From Microvirga arvi (GTDB lineage Bacteria; Pseudomonadota; Alphaproteobacteria; Rhizobiales; Beijerinckiaceae): DNA of 64,000 nt. This document shows positions 32,653 to 43,256 of this stretch, piece after piece. How positions within the stretch are numbered: position 1 is the stretch's first letter; the number at the start of each line of letters is the position of its first letter. The translations under genes were made by a program, and so were the position numbers. The stretch spans positions 50,867-114,866 of the forward strand of contig NZ_JAFEMD010000020.1 in assembly GCF_016892765.1 (NCBI RefSeq), in the 5' to 3' direction. The notes beneath the pieces are model-generated. The model worked only from the letters and a program-made list of their open reading frames with translations. It was not told the DNA's origin and did not search any database.

Positions 32653-34086
32653 ATGAGCGCCTTCATGTCTGCCCTCGGCAAGCTCGTCCGGACGACAGCG
32701 TTCAAACTGTCCTTTGCCTATCTGCTCATCTTCACCATTTTCGCCTTCGTGGCACTGGGCTATGTGGCTTGGAACGCGCAGCGGCTCCTCACCGAGCAGT
32801 TCATCTCCAGCATCGAATCCGAGATCAACAGCCTGTCCGACCAGTATAGGTTTGGCGGCCTGCGCCGACTCGTGAACAACGTTGAGCGGCGTTCTCGCGC
32901 GCCTGGTGCCTTGCTCTATCTCGTCACCACGGAGGCCGGCGAGCGGGTCGCCGGCAATGTGGGCGCATTGCCTCCTGATATACTCGGGCGGACTGGTCAG
33001 TTCGAGACCCTCTACAACCGCACCGATGAGACCGACACGCGGCCGGACGTGGCCATCGTGCGTGTCTATCTCCTGCCCGGCGGTTTCCGCCTTCTCGTCG
33101 GCCGTGACGTGGAAGAGCGCCGGCGCCTGCGTGAGATCATCCAACGCGCCTTCGGCTATTCCTTGCTCTTCATCGGCGTTCTCGGCTGCCTCGGCGGATG
33201 GTTCATCACGCGCAGGGTGCTCAAGCGCGTCGACGACATGACCGACATCACGCGCCACATCATGGCCGGCGACCTCGGCGGACGGCTGAAGATTGCAGGA
33301 ACCGGCGACGAGCTCGACCGTCTCGCCCAGAACCTCAACGCCATGCTCGACCGCATCGGCGAGCTGATGCGCGGCATGCAGGAGGTCTCCGACAACATCG
33401 CCCACGATCTCAAGACTCCCCTGACGCGCCTGCGCAACAAGGCCGACGAGGCCCTGCGCACGGCGAGCACGCCCGACGAGCTGAAGACCGCGCTCGAGGC
33501 CACCATCGACGAGAGCGACAACCTCATCCGCATCTTCAACGCGCTGCTCATGATCGCCCGGTTGGAGGCCGGTAATGCCCGCGAGGGACTGGCCGATTTC
33601 GATGCGGCCGAGGCCGTGCGCGGCGTGGCCGAACTCTACGATGCGCTGGCCGAGGAAGCCGGCGTGGATCTGGAGGTCTCCGTAGAGGACGACCTTCCCG
33701 TTCACGGCAGCCGGGAGCTCCTGGGGCAGGCGACGTCGAACCTGCTCGACAATGCCCTCAAATACGGCGCCTCGTCCGACTCCCCCGGCAAGACGATCAG
33801 CGTGTCGGCCCATCGCCGCGATGGCGAGGTGCGGATCGCGGTGGCTGACCGGGGACCCGGCATTCCGCGGGAAGAGCGGGGCAGGGTGCTCGAGCGCTTC
33901 GTCCGCCTGGAGACGGCCCGCTCCCGCCCCGGCTTCGGCTTAGGGCTCAGCCTCGCCGCCGCCGTGGCGCGGCTCCATGGCGGAGCGCTCAGGCTCGAGG
34001 ACAACGAGCCGGGCCTGCGGGTCGTATTGTCCCTGCCCCTGAAGGCGATCGAGCTTCCCCAGCCGACCCTGCAAAGTGCTGCTTAA
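32653..34086 (+). CDS. Membrane sensor histidine kinase paired with the degP-linked regulator
   Basis: The 477-residue product has transmembrane segments near residues 20-40 and 170-190, a periplasmic sensor region between them, a HAMP domain, His251 in NIAHDLKTPLT and an ATPase domain with NLLDNALKYG, ADRGPGIP and GFGLGLSLA. It begins ten bases after the regulator stop, so the two are co-transcribed. Its substrate signal is unknown; the link to DegP suggests envelope stress. Confidence 0.9.
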   Translation: MSAFMSALGKLVRTTAFKLSFAYLLIFTIFAFVALGYVAWNAQRLLTEQFISSIESEINSLSDQYRFGGLRRLVNNVERRSRAPGALLYLVTTEAGERVAGNVGALPPDILGRTGQFETLYNRTDETDTRPDVAIVRVYLLPGGFRLLVGRDVEERRRLREIIQRAFGYSLLFIGVLGCLGGWFITRRVLKRVDDMTDITRHIMAGDLGGRLKIAGTGDELDRLAQNLNAMLDRIGELMRGMQEVSDNIAHDLKTPLTRLRNKADEALRTASTPDELKTALEATIDESDNLIRIFNALLMIARLEAGNAREGLADFDAAEAVRGVAELYDALAEEAGVDLEVSVEDDLPVHGSRELLGQATSNLLDNALKYGASSDSPGKTISVSAHRRDGEVRIAVADRGPGIPREERGRVLERFVRLETARSRPGFGLGLSLAAAVARLHGGALRLEDNEPGLRVVLSLPLKAIELPQPTLQSAA

Positions 34087-34180
34087 GCCTGAAGGATGAG
34101 GGCAGGGCGGCACTTTTCGGTTGCCACCGGATGCCGGGCGTGAACACTCGGGCCATCCCAGGAACCGGAAGAGACCCGCC

Positions 34181-37132
34181 GTGCCGGATTTGAATAACTC
34201 CTTCCTCAGCCGTCTGACCAGGACGCCGCTCGTGGCTGACCAAAGGCGGGCGAAGGCGCAGCTGAAGGATTTCGTCAACCGCGTGCACGATGAGCCGGAG
34301 GCTGCTGCCCTGCTGGAGCAGCTCGACGGGGGTCTCTTCTTCGATCTCCTTCTGGGCCTCGCCGACCATTCCCCTTTCCTCTGGCAGCTGATCGTCAACG
34401 ATCCTGCGCGCATGGCGAAACTGGCCTTCTCCTCGCCGGAGGAGACGCACCGCGCCATCATCGACAACCAGTCCAACCTGTTCCGCGAACTGCGCTCCGG
34501 CGCGATCACGCGGGACGATGCCGTTCGCGCCTTCCGGCAGAACCGCAACGCCCACGCGCTTCTCGTCGCCATGGCCGATATCGGCGGCCTCTGGGGCACG
34601 GAGCAGGTCACGCAGGTGCTCTCCGATTTCGCCGATTCCTCCGTGGCCGGCGGGGTGAATCTCGTCCTCACCGAGATGGCGGATCTCGGCCGCATCAATC
34701 TCACCAATCCCGATGCGCCGGGCGAGGGCTCCGGCTTTACGGTGCTGGCGCTCGGCAAGCATGGGGCAGGGGAACTCAACTACTCGAGCGACATCGACCT
34801 CGTCATCTTCTTCGATCCGGCGACGACGGTGCTGCGCGACCCTTCGGAGGCCGCGACGGTCTATACCCGCCTCGCGCAGCAACTCGCCAAGCTGCTGCAG
34901 GAGCGGACGGCCGACGGTTACGTGCATCGCGTCGATTACCGCCTGCGTCCCGATCCGGGCTCTACCCCGACGGCGGTGTCGTTGGCCTCGGCCTATGTCT
35001 ATTACGAGACCGTGGGTCAGAACTGGGAGCGCGCGGCGCTCATCAAGGCGCGGCCGGTCGCCGGCGATCTCACCCTCGGACAGAACTTTCTCGACGAGCT
35101 GCGCCCCTTCATCTGGCGCAAGTATTTCGACTTCGCCTCCATCGCCGACGTGCACGCGATGAAGCGGCAGATCCATGCGGTGCGCGGGCACGACGAGATC
35201 GCGGTGGCCGGCCACGATATCAAGCTCGGGCGCGGCGGCATCCGCGAGATCGAGTTCTTCGTGCAGACGCAGCAGCTCGTGTTCGGCGGACGCCGCCCGG
35301 GGTTGCGCGGGCGCCGTACCCTCGACATGCTCAAAGCGCTTCATGACGAAGGCTGGATCACGGCCCATGCGCGGGACGAGCTCTCCGACGCCTACCGCTT
35401 TCTGCGCACCATCGAGCACAGGCTGCAGATGGTGGCCGACGAGCAGACGCAGCGCCTGCCCTCTGACGATGAGCAGCTCAAGCGCTTCGCCAAATTCTGC
35501 GGCTATCCCAATCTGAAAGCTTTCTCGAAAGCTCTGACCGATCAGGCGAAGATCGTGCAGGGGCATTATGCCCTGCTCTTCGAGGAGGGGCCGGAGCTCG
35601 CCTCCGATGTGGGCAGCCTCGTCTTCACCGGTTCGGACAACGATCCCGATACGCTGGCCACATTGCAGCGCCTCGGCTTTCACGAGCCCGAGCGCGTGGC
35701 GGAAACCGTGCGCGGCTGGCATTTCGGCCGCCGTCCCGCCATTCAGAGCGCCCGTGCCCGCGAAGTGCTGACCGAACTCACGCCGGCTTTGCTTTCGGCT
35801 CTCGGCGGCACCGCCGATCCCGACGGCGCGCTTGCTGTCCTCGATCGCGCCTTCGGCCGCATGCCGGCGGCTGTCGAGCTTCTCACCATCCTGCAATCCC
35901 ATGACCGCCTGCGCCTGCTCTTCGCCGATCTTTTGGGCACCGCGCCGCGCCTCGCGGACACGGTGGCACAGTCGCCGCATGTGCTCGATGCGCTGATCGA
36001 TCCGGCCTTCGGCACGCCCACCACGGACGACGAGACCATCGAGGCCCAAGTGAGGCAGCTCATTGGGCCGCCGCGCGATTTCGAGGATTTCCTCGATCGC
36101 ATCCGCGATGCGGCGCGTCAGATGCGTTTCGTCACGAGCGCGCGGCTGCTCTCCGGCGTTCTCTCGCCGACGCAGACCGGCGAGGCCTATGCCGCCATCG
36201 CGCGCGCGGTTATCCGCGCCTCGTTCGAAGAGGTGCACCGCGCTTTTCAAGCCGAGCACGGCGCCGTGCCGGGCGCGCGCATCGCGATCCTCGGCCTCGG
36301 CCGCTTGGGAAGCCGCGAGCTGACGGCGGGTTCCGATCTCGACCTCGTCGTGATCTACGATTTCGACGACAACCGACGCGAGAGCACCGGACCGCGCAGC
36401 CTCGATGCGGTGGTCTACTACACGCGCCTTACGCAGCGCCTCGTCTCGGCGCTCACGGTGCCGACGCGCCGCGGCTTGCTCTACGAGGTCGACCTGCGCC
36501 TGCGCCCGCAGGGCGGCAAGGGGCCTGTCGCGTCGCAGTTCAAGGGCTTCGTCGCTTATCAGAAGACCGAGGCCGAACTCTGGGAGCACATGGCGCTCAC
36601 CCGCGCCCGGGTGCTCGCCGGCGATGATGCTTTCGGCACGGACGTCACACGCTCCGTGAAAGACATTCTCACCGCCAAGCGCGATCCGAAGGCCGTGTTC
36701 AAGGATGTGCGCGCCATGCGCGAGCTGATCGCCCAGGAGAAGGGCGACGAGGATCCTTGGGACATGAAGCTCGCCCGCGGCGGCCTCACCGATCTCGACT
36801 TCATCGCACAAGGGTTGGTGCTAGCGCATGCGCATAAGCACCCGACGCTCGCCGGCCTTTCAACAGAAGTGACTTTTGCCGCAGCTCAGTCTCTCGGCCT
36901 GCTCTCAGCAGATGACGCAAGGGTACTCACCGAAGCACATCGACTCTTCAACGACATCTTCCAATGGCAGCGCCTGACCATCGAAGGGAAGTTCGATGCG
37001 GAGAAGGTCCCGCCCGTGATCCTCAAGCGACTTGCGACGGTGGCGGGGCTACCGAGTTCTAAGGTGCTGCTGGAGCAGCTTCAGGAAACATATCGCAAGG
37101 TCAGCGCGATTTTTGGCGCAACGGGATCGTGA
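34181..37132 (+). CDS. glnE: Glutamine synthetase adenylyltransferase/adenylyl-removing enzyme GlnE
   Basis: GlnE switches glutamine synthetase off and on by adenylylation and deadenylylation in nitrogen control. The 983-residue product has two nucleotidyltransferase domains: the N-terminal one at GAGELNYSSDIDLVIFFD and the C-terminal one at GSRELTAGSDLDLVVIYDFD. The start is uncertain: GTG 34181 gives VPDLNNSFLSRL, whereas TTG at 34121 is a weaker upstream option. Its position after a degP-linked two-component pair matches rhizobial synteny. Confidence 0.95.
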   Translation: MPDLNNSFLSRLTRTPLVADQRRAKAQLKDFVNRVHDEPEAAALLEQLDGGLFFDLLLGLADHSPFLWQLIVNDPARMAKLAFSSPEETHRAIIDNQSNLFRELRSGAITRDDAVRAFRQNRNAHALLVAMADIGGLWGTEQVTQVLSDFADSSVAGGVNLVLTEMADLGRINLTNPDAPGEGSGFTVLALGKHGAGELNYSSDIDLVIFFDPATTVLRDPSEAATVYTRLAQQLAKLLQERTADGYVHRVDYRLRPDPGSTPTAVSLASAYVYYETVGQNWERAALIKARPVAGDLTLGQNFLDELRPFIWRKYFDFASIADVHAMKRQIHAVRGHDEIAVAGHDIKLGRGGIREIEFFVQTQQLVFGGRRPGLRGRRTLDMLKALHDEGWITAHARDELSDAYRFLRTIEHRLQMVADEQTQRLPSDDEQLKRFAKFCGYPNLKAFSKALTDQAKIVQGHYALLFEEGPELASDVGSLVFTGSDNDPDTLATLQRLGFHEPERVAETVRGWHFGRRPAIQSARAREVLTELTPALLSALGGTADPDGALAVLDRAFGRMPAAVELLTILQSHDRLRLLFADLLGTAPRLADTVAQSPHVLDALIDPAFGTPTTDDETIEAQVRQLIGPPRDFEDFLDRIRDAARQMRFVTSARLLSGVLSPTQTGEAYAAIARAVIRASFEEVHRAFQAEHGAVPGARIAILGLGRLGSRELTAGSDLDLVVIYDFDDNRRESTGPRSLDAVVYYTRLTQRLVSALTVPTRRGLLYEVDLRLRPQGGKGPVASQFKGFVAYQKTEAELWEHMALTRARVLAGDDAFGTDVTRSVKDILTAKRDPKAVFKDVRAMRELIAQEKGDEDPWDMKLARGGLTDLDFIAQGLVLAHAHKHPTLAGLSTEVTFAAAQSLGLLSADDARVLTEAHRLFNDIFQWQRLTIEGKFDAEKVPPVILKRLATVAGLPSSKVLLEQLQETYRKVSAIFGATGS

Positions 37133-37355
37133 AGTTCAACGCGAGATGTACATAGCCGCATGCCGCTCCGGCAATGATCATCATGAGTTGCGCTTCATAA
37201 GGGCAGATAAAACTTTTCGTATGTTTATGAGGCGCTCAGGTATTAAATAACCCTAAAAACCTCTCCGTCGCGAGAGTTGTCCCTGCGCGAAAAATTTGCT
37301 CGGAATGCCTCGAACGTCGGTCGTATGCCAAGCTCGACGCCAGTGGGGCAAGCAG

Positions 37356-40300
37356 ATGTTTACAATTCAGCAAGCGCTCGATGAATATTTCTCTCGATAC
37401 ATCGGCACTTACGGCGGTTCGCAGGCTGGCTCTGGTATGTACGGCCTGGATGGCGCTGGTGTGCTCTCGAGATTCGCTGACGGTAGGGTCTTCTCGGAGA
37501 ATGGCACTGTAGCCCAAACTCTCCCCGACGGCACACAGATTACCAGCGTGGTCGAGGAAGGGAAAAGGAATGAGCTTATCAAGTCTCCCGACGGCTCCGT
37601 GACGCTCATTCAGGGAGATCGTTGGAGAGTAGATTATCAAACACGTTGGGCTGACGGCAGAGTAACGGAGCGTATGTATACTGACAACAGCCTACACGTA
37701 GTTGAGTACTTTCCAGGTGGTCTCAAAATCCGGGAATCCTACCATTATGATAGTGGTTTTTACAGGAGGGAAGAGACTAACGCGGATGGCGACGTCTTCC
37801 ATGAAGTGTATGATAAGCCAGGTGAATACAGAAGAGAGTATAGGGAAAATGTAGATGGATCATGGACTCAGGAATATTCGTACTATAAATCTGGTAAAGA
37901 AATTAGCAGTACTTATTATGAATATCATAAAAGGAACAATTCCGATATTGTCAAGGCCGGTGATTACTTAGATTATAAGTACGAAATTAAACAAAATGGT
38001 GGTGGGCCCAAGAAGATTACGGAAACGACGACATATTATGATGGTAGTATAGTAAATAACGGAGGACTTTCTTTCGTTGGAGCGAAGGTTGTTCGCTCGG
38101 AGCTGACGGAGCTTCCCGACGGAAGTCAAATATTAGGTTACACTGATTGGTGGGACGCGAGGTTCAAATGGGGCGACCACCGAAATGTAGAGGTACCTCC
38201 TCAAAAGCCTGTTCCAGAGTATACGGTTCTTGATGCCACCCGGGACCTTCTTGAAGCCGTCGGTAAGGCTATTCTCGAAAGCCTGCCCGGTAGGCCCGAT
38301 CGGCCCGGCTCAGGGTACGATGGCGAATTAACACTGGAAAATGGCACCGTGAGCTTCTCTATCGAGGCCCATATCGGCACGAGCGGCAACGACCAGGTTC
38401 GGGGAATGGGCTTCCTCTACGGAGGCAACGGCAACGACGTCCTGAAGGGGGGCGCCGGCGGCGATCTCTTGGATGGGGGCGATAAGTTCGACATTGCTTC
38501 GTACGAGCAGGCATCCGGCGGCGTGGTGGCCAACCTCAACGATCGCAACCTCAACACCGGTGAGGCGGCGGGCGATGTCTACCGCTCCATCGAGGGTTTG
38601 GCCGGTTCGGCTCACGACGACAGGCTCACCGGCGACGCCGAGGGCAACATCCTGACCGGCTATGGGGGCAGCGACATCCTCTGCGGCCTTGCGGGCGACG
38701 ACGTGCTGCAGGGTGGCGCCGACCCCGATCAACTCAATGGCGGCCTCGGCTTTGACATTGCAAGCTATGATCGAGCTACCTCAGGTGTTGTAGCCAACCT
38801 GTCCGACACCTCGCGGAACACCGGCGATGCGGCCTGCGACACCTATATCTCCATCGAGGGGCTAACCGGCTCGAAGTACAACGACACACTGACGGGCAAC
38901 GACAAAGCCAATATCCTGAATGGTGGCCTTGGCAACGATATCCTGGAGGGCGGGTTGGGCGGCGATAGCCTGATTGGCGGAGGGGGCTACGACTATGCGA
39001 GCTACTCCACGGCCAGGATCGGCGTCGTGGCGAACCTGTCCGATCCAACGCAGAACCGGGGCCAGGCCAACGGCGAACGCTATGACAGCATCGAGGGTCT
39101 GCACGGGTCGCAGTTCGGCGACACGCTGACGGGGGGAGAGGGCTACAACGAGCTCTTCGGCCAAGAGGGCGACGACGTTCTGCGCGGCCTGGCCGGCGGG
39201 GACTGGCTGGTGGGCGGCGGCGGCCATGACGCGCTGGAGGGCGGCGAGGGCGACGACGTGCTGGACGGCGGCTGGTCGGGCCACGACTGGCTCTATGGCG
39301 GGGCCGGGCTCGACACCCTGATCGGCGACGGCACCGACGTGCTCGACGGCGGAACGGAGGCCGACCAGCTGATTGGCGGGGCGGGCTATGACTATGCCAG
39401 CTACGCCTCGGCATCATACGGCGTGACGGTGCGCCTGTGGAATGCTTGGGCCAACACGGGAGATGCGGCCGGCGACACCTACAGCAGCATCGAGGGTCTG
39501 CACGGATCGTTTCATGACGACACGCTCGATGGCAACGGGGGGGACAACTACCTGTTCGGACGGGGCGGCCATGACATCGTCGCGGGCCTGGACGGGAACG
39601 ACTACCTGTTCGGCGAAGCGGGCCACGATACCCTGGTGGGCGGCAGCGGGGCCGACGTCCTGTCCGGCGGGGATAGCTTCGACCGGCTCGTCGGCGGTGC
39701 GGGCGCGGACCAGCTCGACGGCGGCGAGGGCTGGGACATCGCCGACTATTCCGGCGCGGCCTCGCGCGTGGCGGTGGATCTGATCCTCCTCGGCCGCAAC
39801 GCCGGCGAGGCGCAGGGCGACAGCTTCGTGTCGGTCGAGGAGGTGCTGGGCTCCCGGCACAATGACGAGCTGTATGGCGACACAAGCAGCAACACGTTGC
39901 GGGGCAATGCCGGCAACGACGTGCTCGAGGGCCGGGGCAGCGGAGATCTCATCGACGGCGGCGAGGGCTACGACTATGCGGTGTATTGGGGCGCCGAGTC
40001 TGGGGTGGTTGCAAGCCTCCTGAATCGGGCGCTCAATACCAGGGATGCGGCCGGGGACGTCTATGTGGCGATCGAGGGTCTGCAGGGCTCGGCCTATGGT
40101 GACAAGCTGCAGGGCGACCATGCGGGCAATGAGCTCTACGGGCACGACGGCACCGACGAGCTGCGCGGCGAGGGTGGCCGGGACTACCTGAACGGCGGCG
40201 GGCAAGCCGACACCCTGGTGGGCGGCGAGGGCGGGGACTGGCTGCAGGGCGGCGCGGGCCGGGACACTTTCCGGTTCGAGACGGCGGTGGTGCCCGGGAC

Positions 40301-40625
40301 GATCAGCGTCGACGAGATCCTCGACTTCAACGCAGCCGAGGGCGACCGCATCGAACTCGCCACCTCCGTGTTCCAGAACCTGGCCGGCGCGCTGCTCACC
40401 GAGACGATCGGCGGCGTATCCACAATCCGCCTAGCGCTCAAGGGCAGCGCCTTCGCGCTCGGATCGGCGGCCACCACTGCCGATCACCGCATCATCTACA
40501 ACCAGGCCACCGGCGCGCTCTCCTACGATGCCGACGGCGTCGGCGGTGCTGCCCAGATCCAGTTCGCCCAGCTCAAAGCCGGAATGGCCCTCTCGGCCGC
40601 CAATATCGGGTTCTACACGCTCTAG
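37356..40625 (+). CDS. Large RTX (calcium-binding repeat) secreted protein
   Basis: The 1089-residue product has a non-RTX N-terminal part (about 1-345) with repeated DG-type motifs (FADGRVF, LPDGTQI, SPDGSVT, WADGRVT), rich in Tyr and encoded by clearly AT-richer DNA. Then come six long modules, starting near 38490, 38754, 38990, 39390, 39736 and 39970. Each has the form D-A-Y..GVVANL..NTG.A.GD.Y.SIEGL.GS followed by GGxGxDxLxG calcium-binding nonapeptides. The last 130 residues resemble C-terminal type I secretion signals. ATG 37356 is chosen over 37296. No ABC exporter genes are nearby. Confidence 0.88.
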   Translation: MFTIQQALDEYFSRYIGTYGGSQAGSGMYGLDGAGVLSRFADGRVFSENGTVAQTLPDGTQITSVVEEGKRNELIKSPDGSVTLIQGDRWRVDYQTRWADGRVTERMYTDNSLHVVEYFPGGLKIRESYHYDSGFYRREETNADGDVFHEVYDKPGEYRREYRENVDGSWTQEYSYYKSGKEISSTYYEYHKRNNSDIVKAGDYLDYKYEIKQNGGGPKKITETTTYYDGSIVNNGGLSFVGAKVVRSELTELPDGSQILGYTDWWDARFKWGDHRNVEVPPQKPVPEYTVLDATRDLLEAVGKAILESLPGRPDRPGSGYDGELTLENGTVSFSIEAHIGTSGNDQVRGMGFLYGGNGNDVLKGGAGGDLLDGGDKFDIASYEQASGGVVANLNDRNLNTGEAAGDVYRSIEGLAGSAHDDRLTGDAEGNILTGYGGSDILCGLAGDDVLQGGADPDQLNGGLGFDIASYDRATSGVVANLSDTSRNTGDAACDTYISIEGLTGSKYNDTLTGNDKANILNGGLGNDILEGGLGGDSLIGGGGYDYASYSTARIGVVANLSDPTQNRGQANGERYDSIEGLHGSQFGDTLTGGEGYNELFGQEGDDVLRGLAGGDWLVGGGGHDALEGGEGDDVLDGGWSGHDWLYGGAGLDTLIGDGTDVLDGGTEADQLIGGAGYDYASYASASYGVTVRLWNAWANTGDAAGDTYSSIEGLHGSFHDDTLDGNGGDNYLFGRGGHDIVAGLDGNDYLFGEAGHDTLVGGSGADVLSGGDSFDRLVGGAGADQLDGGEGWDIADYSGAASRVAVDLILLGRNAGEAQGDSFVSVEEVLGSRHNDELYGDTSSNTLRGNAGNDVLEGRGSGDLIDGGEGYDYAVYWGAESGVVASLLNRALNTRDAAGDVYVAIEGLQGSAYGDKLQGDHAGNELYGHDGTDELRGEGGRDYLNGGGQADTLVGGEGGDWLQGGAGRDTFRFETAVVPGTISVDEILDFNAAEGDRIELATSVFQNLAGALLTETIGGVSTIRLALKGSAFALGSAATTADHRIIYNQATGALSYDADGVGGAAQIQFAQLKAGMALSAANIGFYTL

Positions 40626-40737
40626 GGCTCAGATCCGGACAGGCCAAGACAAGAAGGCTCAACCGAGCCCACCATAGACACAAGCCGGCGCCACACCAGC
40701 GTCGGCTGCTTACGTTCGGTGGTGACAATGGGTTTAC

Positions 40738-43065
<2,328 letters not shown>

Positions 43066-43256
43066 GCGATGCTTCCTCCGGAACCATTTGCGTCCTGTTT
43101 CGGAGGACGTGCCGCATCTCTCCGAATCACTAACAATAGAATCTTGAGCGGGTGATTTGTCTAGTTAGTAGAACCCGAAGGTTAATAAAAAATTTCCTAT
43201 CCCATCTTCCCTTGGGGAAATCAGGGAAAACCCGATAACCTCTTCAAACATATAGC

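Noticed and set aside
33989..36811. A 940-residue open frame on the minus strand across glnE
   Set aside because: High GC creates long antisense frames; its composition (Arg, His, Asp rich) and lack of motifs contrast with the well-supported glnE frame on the plus strand.
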